Origin: Takakia lepidozioides
Lineage: Eukaryota > Streptophyta > Takakiopsida > Takakiales > Takakiaceae
Length of the DNA stretch: 64,000 bases
NCBI GenBank assembly: GCA_030704615.1
Contig: CM060733.1
Span: 61,814,001-61,878,000 of the forward strand
Direction of reading: 5' to 3'
In this document: one piece after another, positions 21,545-33,554 of the stretch
Numbering within the stretch: the first letter of the stretch is position 1
Layout: each line of letters begins with the position of its first letter
Notes under the pieces: generated by a model
What the model was told of the DNA's origin: nothing
Seen by the model: the letters and a program-made list of their open reading frames with translations, nothing else
Database searches by the model: none
Position numbers and translations under genes: made by a program

Positions 21545-22176
21545 ATGGAAAAAATCGGCGCCGAATTTCTATCCAGCGGATGAAGTATGACGCAACGAGG
21601 CCATCCCTCCGCCCGAGCCGTTCTCATCCAAGAGACGCCGGATGGAAATCTTGCGCCGCATTTCCATCCTGCCGGTAATTCGGAGCGCGGCCGGATGGAC
21701 AAACGGCGCCGAATTTCCATCTTGCAGGCAATTCGGAGCGCGGCCGGATGGAAATCCGGCGCTGGATTCCCATCAAACAGGTAACTCGGAGCGCGGCCGG
21801 ATGGAAATTCGGCGCCGAATTTCCATCCGCCAGGTTAGTCGAAGCGCCGAATTACCGTCCTGCAGGTAATTCTGAGCGTGGCCGCTTGTTTTTTTGGTCT
21901 AAAAAGACACAACCTTAAGTTTTAGACACGGTTTTCAGGGAATTCTCGACTGGTTGAGAGAAATTCCTTGCTTCTTTTCCATCCCTCGTAGTTCCTACAT
22001 GGAAATTCGTTGCCGAAATTCCATCTGGCCGCGATTGCGATTAAATGCTGAATGGAAATTCGGCGCTGGTTTTCCATCTGGCCGTGAGCGCGATTACATG
22101 CCAAATGGAAATTCGGCGCCGGTTTTCCATCCCCTCCGCCCGAGTCCACTTTATTCCGGCGCCCCCTATTGGATAT
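21545..22176. repeat. Palindrome array, MULE copy A left end (outer part)
   Basis: About nine units at ~52-54 bp spacing each contain a palindrome built on GGATGGAAATTCGGC plus its reverse complement. The 21800 unit is perfect over 30 bp; others are imperfect. Between units is GGTAATTCGGAGCGCGGCC. The array is interrupted at 22176 by the gypsy insertion and continues at 28571. Confidence 0.85.
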
Positions 22177-22905
22177 TGTCGCGCACCTCACTTCGGTAAA
22201 CTCCCCCACCTCAAGTCATAGTTACTCGCTTGATGCGCGCGCCTAACTCCCAACCTGGCCGCCGGGCCAACTTGGAGCTCCGGCTGCTCACCGGGGCATA
22301 ACGGTCCCCTTTTGGTCTCCCAAAGAACCCTCCAACGATTTGGAACTAGCGGGAATTCCCTTTGGTAGTTGCCAGTCCGGAACAGCTCCCCACTCTTTGG
22401 TTGCTTTCCGGCTCGCTCGCTTACTCACTAGTTTTTGGTCACCAACGGGCTTGCACCGTTCTCGGGGTTACTACTCCCTATATATACTTCTGTAGCTGTC
22501 CGCGGGGGTTTCACAAACAACCATGCCATTTTATGGCGAACCACCACGAACACCCTCGACTCCCGGTGATGAGTCGCGGTGAGTCTTGGCCCACCCACCA
22601 CGGCCCCAATGGACCGTGATGAGTCCCAAGACTCCCCACGACTCCCACCACGAGGTCTCCGCCCCAGGGTGAGTCCTATGCCACCCCCACTAAGTCCCGG
22701 TAAGCTACCACCACCCCTTGTGGAGCCACCCCCACCGCAACCCGGTATGCGGGGCTCCACCTAGTGAGCGCCTCCGCCTCCTTGAGTGCCTTGGCACTCA
22801 AGGGTGCTTTAGCCCCTCATACCTATCGCTGCCACTGCCCCCACCACAGGGGAAGCCCCTCTTGTGTCCCGACCCCCCCTGCCCTCAAGGCAAAGGGCCG
22901 CGACA
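22177..22905 (-). repeat. LTR (3' with respect to coding strand)
   Basis: TG...CA bounded, 729 bp. The internal side reads, on the minus strand, GGTAGGGGTGTG just before the LTR, a plausible polypurine tract. Confidence 0.9.
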
Positions 22906-23756
22906 CACACCCCTACCAACAGGGAGTTGATGTCCTCATCGGCTTATCCATTTTGTGGAAACGAACATCCAAGTTGTGGCGTCCCACATCAAGGAGTTTG
23001 TTTCCGTACCATGGCGTCCCATGGCAAAGAACCAAACCCCACACTTGACTCTACTCTCCACTAGCTAGTTCGGCCGACTTCCTCCAAGTCCCGGCCAAGG
23101 GTGGAGCCTCTTAAGCTCCTCCCAGTGCACTCTTCTTGGCCTACTTCAAGGCCAAGGAACGATCCTCCCCGAGGATCGAATCGCCTTACTGCAACAACAT
23201 TGTTTGCGACCGCTCATGATGCCGCTTTTGGCATCACCTTGAGCAAGGGTTCACCTCGAACCCTCTTTGACTAGGAAGATAACCTTGAACCAACCGCGCA
23301 CCCCAATCACTACAATTGGGTCCGCCTTGGAATGCTGGCCTGAGGTACGGGAACACGCCGAAGCCGCACTATGACTTCGTCCCGAGGCTACACGATTATA
23401 GTACGTGAACGGAAGCACGTAGCTTCCGCATTAGCCCGCACTACAAAGCAACCCCCTCGGTAGCACAGTTATAGTATGCGCACGCGCCAGGTGCGCACTA
23501 GCACGTGAACTCCTAAAGAAGGCGCAAGTTTCCTTGCCCCTTGGATGGGAGTAACCCGATTTCGGCACTGCGCAAACACACGATTAACCCAATTTACCTC
23601 TCCCACTTTTGTAAGCTAGCATGCATTCTACACACTAGCCAACCACACCATGCATCACCATTCCAAACAAAATAGGACGCACAACATTTGGAACCCATTT
23701 CCTTTATAACAAATTTTTTGTACAATACAAGTTTTTGCAATCGGATTCCTAAGCTA

Positions 23757-26700
23757 GCTAAGCCGGGCTAAGCATGCATTTCCTCCCCCATGCTCGAAGG
23801 TTGATGTCCCCATCAACGCTTCTTCCACTTTTGAGGTCGCCCTTCGAAAACTGCAACTGCCTCGGATGCGTTTCCCACGCACCCAAGATGCCTCCACATG
23901 ATGATAGCCCTTCCATTTGACGAGATACTCCGTTTCTCGGTTCTTGAACCTCCTCAACTTAAGTACTGCCTCCACCTCGTACTCAGGTTTATTTTCATGA
24001 TCCAACAGCACAGGTGGCGGACGCAACACTTGATGCCGATTCGGACACGCTTCATCTTTGAAGTAAGGCTTCAAAAGGGAGACGTGGAATACTGGATGCA
24101 CCTTGCTGTTTGCCGGCAGCTCCAATTCATACACATCCTCATTCATAACCTTCCGGATGCGAAAGGGTCCCGCATACGGAGGTACGAACTTTGGACTCAC
24201 TTCCGGAGGTAGTCGGAAATTCTTGATGTTCAACCAGACCTCCGTGCCTGCCTCAAACTTCACTTCCCTCTGCTTCCGATTCGCCTGCCTTTCATACCGT
24301 TTCCTAGCTTTGGCAATGTTGTACTTTGCAAGCTTCAACAAACGCTCGCGTTCTTCCAGTACCGCCGCTACTGCCGGTTCCTCAACGTCCTAGGCGGCCC
24401 AACTTGTCGGCACCAGAGGTGCTTTTCCATAGACCAATACAAAAGGGGAAACTCCCGTTGCGGAGTGTTCTGTGTTATTATAACAAAACTCTGCCGCGTC
24501 TAAGTGTTCCACCCAGTCTGTTTGGTCTGCCGACACGTAATTCCGTAAGATCTGCTTCACTACGGAATTCACTCTTTCCGTTTGGCCGTCGGTCGTAGGT
24601 CGGAAAGCGGTGCTCATCTTCAGCCTCGTCCCCATCTTCTTTCAAAGTGCCCTCCAAAATTTACTCGTAAACTTTGGATCGCGGTCCGAGATAATATCCT
24701 TCGGGACACCATGATGCTTTAAGACGTGGGCGAAGTAAAGTCGCCGTGTTTCCTGCGTCGTTGCCGTCTCCTTGGTGGGGATGAAATGGCCCATTTTACT
24801 GAACCTATCCACCACCACCATGATTGCATCGAATCCTTTTGACAGCGGCATAGCAGTTATGAAATCCATCGAGACACTTTCCCAAATCCCCTCTGGAATC
24901 GGCAAAGGTTGTAACAGCCCCGCTTGCTTTTTGTACTCGCTCCGGTTTTGTTGGCATGTGGTGCATGTCTTGACATACTCCTCTGCCTCCTCCCTTAGTT
25001 TGGGCGAGAAATACTCTTTCTTCAAGAGTGCCGCAGTGCGCTTGGCTCCGCCGTGTCCCGCAAGCGGGCTATCATGACATTCTCTCAAGAGGCTATCTCT
25101 GATCCCTCCCTTCGGCACGTAGAGATGCTTTTGCTTATACCGGAGCAGTCCATTTTGCAAGTGGAACTGCGATTTAACCCCCATCCTCACCCGCGATCTT
25201 GGCGAAAATTCTCACATACTTCCAGTAATAGGAGGCGAGTCCTAGGAAGGATCGCACTCCCGGGACCGAAGTCGGAGGCTCCCAGTCCAAGATTGCCCTC
25301 ACCTTCCTGTCATCCATTCTGATCCCATCCTGTGTAATCACATGCCCCAAGAACTCCACTTTTGTGACCCCGAATTCGCACTTTGAAGCTCTGGCATACA
25401 GCTTCCCTTCCCGCAATTTCTGGAACACCCTTTTGAGGTGCTCCAGGTGCTCCTCCTTTGTTTTCGAATACACCAAGATGTCGTCGATGTACACGATCAC
25501 AAAGTCATCCAACCACTATTGGAAAAGGTTGTTCATCAGCGTGCTAAAGGTCGCGGGAGTGTTGGTGAGTCCAAAAGGCATCACCAAGAACTCATATGAA
25601 CCATACCTTGTCCTGCACGCGGTCTTCTCCTCATCTCCTTCCGCCACTCGAATTTGATGATAGCCGGAGCGCAGATCGATCCGGCTGAAATACTTTGCTC
25701 CTGCCAACCGATCGAAAAGGTCGTCGATCCTTGGCAAAGGGTACCGGTTTTTGATAGTCACCTTATTCAAAGCCCTGTAATCAACACACATCCGCAGCGT
25801 CCCATCCTTCTTGTCTGCGAATAGCACCGGGGCTCCGTAAGGTGACTTACTCGGCCGGATGTACCCCTTTGACATTAGATCTTTGAGTTGAGTCTTCAGC
25901 TCGACCAACTCTCTGTGGCTCAACTGGTAGGGTGCCTTGGCAGGCGGTTCCAATCCCGGTATCACCTCAATCTTGTGGTCAACTCCTCTTCGCGGTGGCA
26001 AGCCGCTTGGTAAATCCTCCGGCATCACATCCTGGTATTTCTCCAAAATCCCCTTGATCCAATCTGGGCTTGGCTCCCCATCGCCTTCTCCCTTCACTTC
26101 TCTAATGTAGAGCAAAAACTGGGGCTCGTGTGCCTCCTCCACGACCCACTCCCTTGCTGACAGAAGGTTTATTCTCCCTCCCACGGGTTTGGGCGTTTCC
26201 GACACTCGTAAGACCTCGCCACCATTCCCACATGGCAGCGTGACTACTCTCTTGCGACCATCTATGACCGCTCCGGATTTGCTCAAAAAGGTCATCCCCA
26301 AAATGAGATCCACTCCATCGATCTCGCAGATGGTGAAGTTCTCACGTCCCTCCCAACTCCCCAGTTGAAGAGGAACATCAAACGCCAACCTTGTCGCCAA
26401 TTGCGGTTCTCCTTTGGCAGAACGCACCTCAATAGAGGCCCCCACGTCACTTGTCGGGAGTCCCAGCTTTTGTGCCGTTGCCGGTGTCATGAAGGAGTGC
26501 GACGCTCTTGTGTCCACCAACAACAACACGTTAGTTCCGGATATTATCCCATCCACGAACAATAACTGACTCCCTTTACGTAAGGCGTCAGTTTCCTGAT
26601 ACAACTCACAAGAAAATTTACCTACCTTGCAAGTCCTGGCGACCACCGCTTCCACCAAGCGACTGATGGTATCTTCCGACAGCTCTGTGGTCGCCCGAGT

Positions 26701-27786
26701 CATGTTCAATTGTCGGGGCTTCGTGCACTTCTTGGCCATGTGCCTGGGCTCCCAGCAATTGAAACACACTCCATCAAAGGTCGCCTTCTGTCCGCCATAG
26801 GCCGCTCCACCCGCTTTTCCTTTGGAAGCACCGGGTGCCGCCTTGACTTGTGAAGGCCCTCCCTTTGATTTCCACGTGTCATTGTCGCCGCGTGGCCTAT
26901 CCCACTTCTTTTCCGGTCGGAAGGAGTCACCTTTCCGCCGGGTCTTCTTGTGGTTCACCTCCGTAGAGCCTTGTCTTTCACCCTTAGGGACATCCGAGAA
27001 ACATTCAGCCCTCTCAATTGCCACGTTCAAAGTCTTAAGTGACTTCTTCTCCAACTTCCGCCTGGTCCATGGGGCCAGTCCCGCCACAAAGTTGAAGACC
27101 ATTTCTGGTTTTGCCATGTCCGCGACTTCGAGCAACAGCACATTGAAAGCCTGGACATATCCCCGAATGACATTTGTTTGCTTCAAATTCCTCATCTTGT
27201 CCCGGGCTAGCCAGGACGCGTTGAGGGGCACAAACTGCCTCTTCATCAATTCCTTGAACCCACTCCAGTTCAAAGTTTCCGGGCTTGGACCTCGGTCGTG
27301 AAGGCGTTTTTGCCACCATTGTTGAGCATAGCCCCTCAAATAGGTGGGAGCCACTTCCACCCGATCCTCGTCACTCAACTTGGCCGCCCGGAAGTACTGC
27401 TCTAGCTCCAAGAGCCAGGTGTTGAGTGCCTTCCGATTTCGGACGCCCTCGAAGGTGCCGGGTTCCTTAGGCTTCACCTTAAACTTTGCCTTAGTGGAAG
27501 TGGCATTAGCCGCCTTCAACACGTCTTTCAACGTCCCGCCAAATTGCGCCAACAACCCTTCCCAAAAGGCTGCCGGCATGGGAGGCATCTGTTGGTCGGT
27601 CGAAGCTCTCAGGGATTCCTCAGGCTCCGACTCCTCAGATTCCTCCCGTTCTTGAGCGGCCTCGTTTTCGGAAACATGTTTCGCTTCCTCAAACGGCCGC
27701 CTCGGTGACACGTCACCCCCATCGGGCTCACTAGGATCATCATCTTTTGGGCCGTTACGCTTTTGCTTTGGCTTGCCCGACCCCAT
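23757..27786 (-). pseudogene. Gypsy gag-pol with chromodomain, RNase H deleted
   Basis: The ATG at 27786 (MGSGKPKQK) opens a frame through gag, a zinc knuckle [14 protein letters not shown], a protease whose active site reads VDTRAS instead of DTGAS, and reverse transcriptase up to LFQ-stop at 25516. Beyond the TAG, RT continues with YIDDILVYSK. After FAKIAGEDGG (about 25175) the RNase H domain is missing and sequence resumes in the integrase: HDSPLAGH and CTTC zinc finger, then MDF, SDRD and DGQTE for the catalytic triad. Further stops are TGA near 24643 and TAG near 24390. The last part has a chromodomain (YLVKWKGYHHVEASWV, about 23930-23885). It cannot encode active enzymes, although its LTRs are young. 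Confidence 0.88.
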
Positions 27787-27827
27787 GATGAGGCCAATCC
27801 CAAGGACGATCGCGTACTGAACTCTAA

Positions 27828-27840
27828 GCGCTGATACCAA
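27828..27840 (-). other. Primer-binding site
   Basis: Reading the minus strand, TTGGTATCAGCGCTTAGAG starts next to the 5' LTR. TGGTATCAG is the usual sequence complementary to the 3' end of initiator methionine tRNA. Confidence 0.8.
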
Positions 27841-27841
27841 G

Positions 27842-28570
27842 TGTCGCGCACCTCACTTCGGTAAACTCCCCCACCTCAAGTCATAGTTACTCGCTTGATG
27901 CGCGCGCCTAACTCCCAACCTGGCCGCCGGGCCAACTTGGAGCTCCGGCTGCTCACCGGGGCATAACGGTCCCCCTTTGGTCTCCCAAAGAACCCTCCAA
28001 CGATTTGGAACCAGCGGGAATTCCCTTTGGTAGTTGCCAGTCCGGAACAGCTCCCCACTCTTTGGTCGCTTTCCGGCTCGCTCGCTTACTCACTAGTTTT
28101 TGGTCACCAACGGGCTTGCACCGTTCTCGGGGTTACTACTCCCTATATATACTTCTGTAGCTGTCCGCGGGGGTTTCACAAACAACCATGCCATTTTATG
28201 GCGAACCACCACGAACACCCTCGACTCCCGGTGATGAGTCGCGGTGAGTCTTGGCCCACCCACCACGGCCCAAGTGGACCGTGATGAGTCCCAAGACTCC
28301 CCACGACTCCCACCACGAGGTCTCCGCCCCAGGGTGAGTCCTATGCCACCCCCACTAAGTCCCGGTAAGCTACCACCACCCCTTGTGGAGCCACCCCCAC
28401 CGCAACCCGGTGTGCGGGGCTCCACCTAGTGAGCGCCTCCGCCTCCTTGAGTGCCTTTGCACTCAAGGGTGCTTCAGCCCCTCATACCTATCGCTGCCAC
28501 TGCCCCCACCACAAGGGCAGCCCCTCTTGTGTCCCGACCCCCCTTGCCCTCAAAGCAAAGGGCCGCGACA
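27842..28570 (-). repeat. LTR (5' with respect to coding strand)
   Basis: 729 bp, TG...CA, nearly identical to the LTR at 22177. It contains TATATATAC near 28145 on the plus strand, which may be a promoter TATA element if read from the minus strand. Confidence 0.9.
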
Positions 28571-29215
28571 GATATTCGGTGCCGAATTTCCGTCCAGGGG
28601 TTGTATTGTGACGGCCAGGTGCCGGCCTCTCCCCCCGAGCCGACTGCATCCGAACGACCCCGGATGTAAATTCGGCGCCGTTTTTCCATCCGGGGAGGTT
28701 TTTATGTCGGCCAGTTTTCGGCCTGACCCCCCGACATGACTTCCTTTGGGGGGGCCCGGATGGAAATTCGGCGCCGAATTTCCATCCGGGGTCGGACAGG
28801 TGCCGGCCTCTCCGCCCGAGGCGACTTCATCCGGGCGGCCCCTGTTGGATATTCGGTGCCGAATTCCCGTCCGGGGGTTGTAATGTGACGGCCATGTGCC
28901 GGCCTCTCCCCCCGAGCCGACTGCATCCGAACGGCCCCGGATGTAAATTCGGCGCCGTTTTTTCCATCCGGGGAGGTTTTTATGTCGGCCACTTTTCGGC
29001 CTGACCCCCCGACACGACTTCCTTTGGGGGGCCCGGATGGAAATTCGGCGCTGAATTTCCATCCGGGGGATGTTCTCTGTCGGACAGGTGCCGGCCTCTC
29101 CGCCCGAGTCGACTTCATCCGGGCGGCCCCTGTTGGATATTCGGTGCCGAATTTCCATCCGGGGTTGTAATGTGACGGCCCGGTGCCGGCTTCTCCCCTT
29201 CAGCCGACATCATCC
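28571..29215. repeat. Palindrome array, MULE copy A left end (inner part)
   Basis: Three module types alternate: GATATTCGGTGCCGAATTTC, GGATGTAAATTCGGCGCCG and the perfect palindrome on GGATGGAAATTCGGC. Together they make a higher-order unit of about 280 bp repeated twice and started a third time (modules near 28571, 28664, 28759, 28849, 28940, 29034, 29135). Spacers carry GACGGCCAGGTGCCGGCCTC and CCGACATGACTTCC. Long ORFs over this stretch are translations of the repeat. Confidence 0.88.
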
Positions 29216-29461
29216 GGGTGGTCCCCCACTTTCTGACTGCAAACCGTTGGCAGTTATTGCGCAAAGATCAGGGGCCGCATTCCGGAGACAATGTTCATTA
29301 ACACTCTGACTGTGGATTTTTGAGATAGTTGGCTCCCTGGATTTGGATGAGGCTTCATCGCTCGGACAAATCGGCACCGCATTCCTTCCCATCGGTGCAT
29401 CCCCCTTCTACCAGGGAGCTTGCCCGCACGCCATCTTGGCAGTCTTGTGTGCACATCTCCC

Positions 29462-32400
29462 ATGGCGGAAAACCCGAGCGCTATAGTGTACTGCCCTCCT
29501 CACGAGCATAGAGCTTCATTTCCGTGCAGAGGCGACATCTGCCGTGTGATGGAGAAATATCTGTGCGTTCGATACCACCTGAAACCGGGGTCGGTTTTTT
29601 TGGAGGAGGAAAGGAAGGACTCAAACGGCCTTGTTGTCGAGAGTATTGTTGTGCTCCACGATGATTTCGGCGATGGCAGGGAATGGCGAGTTCCACCATC
29701 AGACAGCGTCATATACAGGGCAGTTGGGGACTTCATTTGCCCACCAAATGCACCTTCTATCCTGGCGCCTTCCACGAAACAATCCGCGAATCAGAGAGTG
29801 GGTACCTCAAAGAGAGAAGTCCGCAACGAAGTAAATCCAAAGCCCAACCCATCAATGAAGACGAGCGAGAACCGGGTTGTTCACAACCTGTCCGACTCCG
29901 ACGAGGTCATGCAAGTTCCGAGATCGTCCTGGAGATCAGGCAAGTCCTCAATGGACGTCAGTGGATGAGGGAGTCATATTCCTTGCACGAGCACCGCAGT
30001 TCGATCCATTCTTGAAATTCTGCGAGGGCTTCACATGGATGGACACCGCTCGGAGCTGGCCGGGCTGGACTACAGCAAGTTTGCAATTAAATCGGTTACA
30101 TGCCTTCCCACAGACGTCGACGGTAATATCTTCTTTGAGTTCCCTCCTCGGACGGACTACTCGAGGGCGTCCGGAATGTTGACAGATATGGATAGAAAAC
30201 ATGATGGTTATCCTTGGTGCGTCACCGAAACCACCAGCATGAAGATGCTCGATGGTGTGCGGGTGCGCTACGTTGTTTGTGCGGGCGCGTTGCGGTGTTT
30301 CTCCCCAACTTGCTTCCATTTTAAATCCAGAGGTCACAGGAACGAGACCGATTGGACAGGCACAGCTCATCAACCATTTTGAGCTCAGGAGAAGGTTCCG
30401 AACTCCACATTTAAGTGTGCGCATTGCAAAGAACCACCACACTGCATGTCTGTTTGTAATGCCAAGCAGTTCTATGTGTTGCACCGTTTCCCTGACCTCA
30501 CCCGAGCTGGCATACACGTTGGTTCCCATTGTCACAAATTGGCGAGGGGGAACTCGCGGGAGGCTGCCCACGAGGCAAAGCAGCTCGTTCAGGAGGAGGT
30601 TAAGTTTAGACCGGGTGCCAAACCCAAACAGATACAACTCCAAGCCGCCCATAAGATGGCATTGGCCAGAATTATGTCGGAAGACGGCTCTGATAGAGTT
30701 CCTCTCGATGAGAAGGAAATGGAGGCATTGCTGGAGTCGGTGTCCCACGTCTGTTCACCGAACGTCCGAAACCACATTGTCTCATGCAAACAGAAAATTG
30801 GGCGTGGCTCGGATATGCACTCCATTTTGGAGGTGAAGCGACGATGTGGATATGACTACATTCATGGAAGTAGGTTTCCAGGACAAGGGACTGAGGCAGA
30901 TCGTTGTTTCGTATTCAAAATGTCCACGTGTGGACCTGGCAGCGGCGTTGAACTGGTCGACAAGATGACGAGTGGGGACTTGTCAAACAGTTGGGTCATG
31001 TTCGACCATATCAAGCGAATTACAAATCACCAGTGGGTGACAATGGGTGCACATGTCTACGACACCCACTGCAGGATCCTAATGACAATTGCTATTTGTG
31101 AGATGAAAGGAGTGGACACACAATCGGAGATGCTTCTTTGGCAGGGAATAAACGATTAGATGGCCAAGGCGGGATTGCCCCCTCCCAATTTCGGTGGTTT
31201 CATGGCGGACAACGCACAAGCAAATTGGGCTGCCATCCGAAGGGTGTACGGGCAAGACCCCAATGTTCCCATGGAAGGCAAGGAGAGATCTTGTGGGTTC
31301 CATTTTCTACAGAGCCTTTCGCAGTACACAACCAGGCTGGTGGCGCCAGATTTCAGAGAGGAGCACCGTTCCATGTGTCTTGCGTGGAAGCGCGCTCCCA
31401 CCTTGGATGATGCAGAGACACAGTTTGTATGTATACGGGCTTGGTGGACATCGTCAGGTGCTGTAAGGAAATCAGACGAGGGAGCAATGGTCAGTTGGCT
31501 AGCTTGGTGGCATTATCGTTTCCTCCAGTTCGGCGACTATATGCGGGAGGTGAGTTGCACGAATTCGCGTCCCATTGAATATTATTCTTGGCATTATTTG
31601 TAACTTGCTTGTAACCTCAACATGTGCTTGTGCAGGAAATGTGTCTCAACTCCGACACCGACATGCCCACGACAAACATGGCTGAATCAGTGCATTCTTC
31701 CTGGCGTGCCTCCTCTGCGGCGCATCTGGTGGACATCCTCACTGCCACAACGGAGGACATTGTGAGGTCAATTATGCAGCAATGCAGGTACAACGAGTTC
31801 TTGAAAGGGAAACAGTGGGGCTTGGGGCCGGACAGGCAGGAAATGCTGATGCGGACTGCCTCCAAATCGAAGAATCCTCGGAAGTGGGCGGCGGCCTTGC
31901 GAGAGGGCCTTTGGGACACGCCATTGCTTCGAAGAGGCCAACATTTGGAAGGAGATGTTCATACCCGTCCAGTGAGACGAAGACTTGACGAGGCACCTGG
32001 CGGGGAAGAGGATTCATGGCGAGCTGACAAGAATATTCGCACGCTCCCTCGTGGTCCCGTGATGTTGTCCGAGGAGGTCTCGTCGAGCACCGCAAGTCCT
32101 GCACGTTCAAGATCGCCATCTCCTTTGAGCATAGGGCACGTGCTCGAGGAACATAACGAACCATCTGTAGTAACGCAGTACAACATACCCATTGTGGAGA
32201 CAAGAGTGTCGGAGTCACAGTGGAGAATTGCAAGGACATTGCCGACATTTCGAGGGAAGTGTTGCGCCATTCGGGTGGATACGAGAGCACGTTGTGGTGA
32301 GATGATTCGGAGGAACCCACATGGTGCTGTACCTGCACCTTGTTTCAGCGGCAGATTTTTGACTCCCACATTTGCTCACGCCACAACGCAGACGTTTTGG

Positions 32401-33056
32401 TTCTGTAGGCACGACATAATGACCTGTGTATTTGGCAAGCCCAAGTACGGGATTCAGGGAATGTCGGAGCCTCCGGACGTCTGGCCTGTTGCACCGGGTT
32501 GCAGCCTCTCTCAGAATGAGGCGGATGCTCTATCTACAACATGATTTTGAATGGTGCAACGCACAGACGTCCCGGCCCACGCATTTCCAGTTCCTCAGAC
32601 CCAGCCATTGCAGACTGCTCGGTCCAGTAGAGACGGATTGGACAATTTTGCACATCCCACAATGCGATTCGGAAGAGTGAAGAGACGACGCCTCCCAACA
32701 AGTTGAATGAGACTCGGATTGCCAATGCTCTTGGGATGGCTTGCACTATTCAAAGCTCCGTGGACGTACCTCCACCCGGCCTTGGGCGTGTTTATCGGAT
32801 GGCAACGGCCGGCTCGGCTGTTCGCGACGATGTATACACAATTACGATTGGAGTGGAGCCGACTTGCAATTGTACGGACTTCTCGTTGATGGAAGCACAG
32901 AAGGGTTCAAAGTATTATCCGTGCAAGCATCTGTATTACATTGACCTGAAGAGGTTGAGGATGAACGTGACTATTGATGACTTTATTCATGCACCGGCGT
33001 TGAGCGTGAACGAGCTGCACAAACTCCTCCTTAGGGATTCCAGAAATCATTGATGG
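29462..33056 (+). pseudogene. MULE transposase, copy A
   Basis: The ATG at 29462 (MAENPSA) opens a frame interrupted by TGA at 29966, where copy B has an arginine CGA codon. Downstream, in broken frames, are a cysteine cluster CAHCKEPPHCMSVC (about 30420), GYDYIHGSRFPGQG, a first acidic site VYDTHCRILMTIA (about 31060), the second GFMADNAQANW (about 31200), RSCGFHF, and after a GT-AG intron (31550-31635) the third, TTNMAESVHSSW (about 31670). The C-terminus has a SWIM zinc finger, CNC...CKH (about 32865-32930), ending at 33053. DDE plus SWIM is the MULE/FAR1-like arrangement. Further stops near 31158 and 32542 make it inactive. Confidence 0.82.
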
Positions 33057-33204
33057 GGCAAAAGGAATCCTCCATATGGATATTTTCAATTGCATTTTCA
33101 TGTATCAGACTTTTTTTTGCAGTGTAATGAAATGCACCCCAAAACTCCTGGAATGAGGCAATATTCCATTCAAACTGAGGTCCAACAGAAGCAGTTGTGG
33201 GGCC

Positions 33205-33385
33205 ATTTCTGGAAAAATGGCGCCGAATTTCTCTATTTTGGCCCGAAAACTGGTTAAGTCCCAACATGCACTGGTACCCCTGTGTCTGGGAAAATGGCGC
33301 CGAATTTCCCTATTTTGGGCCGAAAACTAGCTAAGTCCGAACATGCTCAGGAACGATGTCTGGAAAAATGTCGCCGAATTATTGC
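33205..33385. repeat. MULE copy A right-end repeats
   Basis: Three direct units at ~74 bp spacing (near 33209, 33285, 33359) carry TCTGGAAAAATGGCGCCGAA followed by TTTC and CCGAAAACT(G/A)G(T/C)TAAGTCC. GCGCCGAATTTC is the core of the left-end palindromes, so both MULE ends share a motif although the right end is far shorter. Confidence 0.75.
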
Positions 33386-33554
33386 TACGACTCCGGAGTC
33401 ATTGACGCAACTTCTATCCGCCATCTGAAATGCCCCCGTGGGCCTTCATTGTCCGTTGCGACTCTCCAGTAGTAACGTGTACTGCGAAGTTGTTCCCGAA
33501 GTGGTTTCGGGCACGCAGTCGATTCGGAAAAGACACGAATGCTTGTAGTGTTGG
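33386..33554. mobile_element. CACTA terminus fragment
   Basis: The segment ends GACACGAATGCTTGTAGTG at 33554 and contains GCAGTCGATTCGGA, similar to GCAGTCGTTTCGGA next to the CACTA end at 37304. Only one end is present and no target duplication was found. Confidence 0.4.

Larger units (their letters stand above)
22177..28570 (-). mobile_element. Complete Ty3/gypsy chromovirus-type element
   Basis: Two 729 bp LTRs (22177-22905 and 27842-28570) start TGTCGCGCACC, end CCGCGACA and differ at roughly a dozen positions by eye. The 5 bp flanks are GATAT on both sides (22172-22176, 28571-28575). The coding strand is minus, with a primer-binding site at 27840 and gag-pol at 27786-23757. Total length is 6394 bp. 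It sits inside the palindrome array, so it is younger than the MULE. Confidence 0.92.

Noticed and set aside
22362-22764. Small frames repeated at 22.4, 28.0 and 54.0 kb as a conserved gene
   Set aside because: All lie in the LTRs of one gypsy family, so their conservation is that of the LTR.
23430-23445. CACTACAAAG as a CACTA terminus
   Set aside because: It lies in the internal region of the gypsy element, with no subterminal repeats or partner end.
26822-27301. Plus-strand frame of 159 codons opposite gag
   Set aside because: It is a shadow of the minus-strand gag-pol frame, which has the recognisable motifs.
28550-29158. Long minus-strand frame (about 200 codons) over the palindrome array
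   Set aside because: It is a translation of the repeat modules, with the same peptide recurring each unit; similar frames appear at 62171-63200 and 21400-22200.
28571-29215. Regularly spaced repeats resembling a CRISPR array
   Set aside because: The units are perfect palindromes with repeated, not unique, spacers, in plant transposon DNA, and no cas genes are present.
30252-30836. Plus-strand frame of 194 codons within MULE copy A
   Set aside because: It is out of frame with the conserved transposase residues that copies A and B share.
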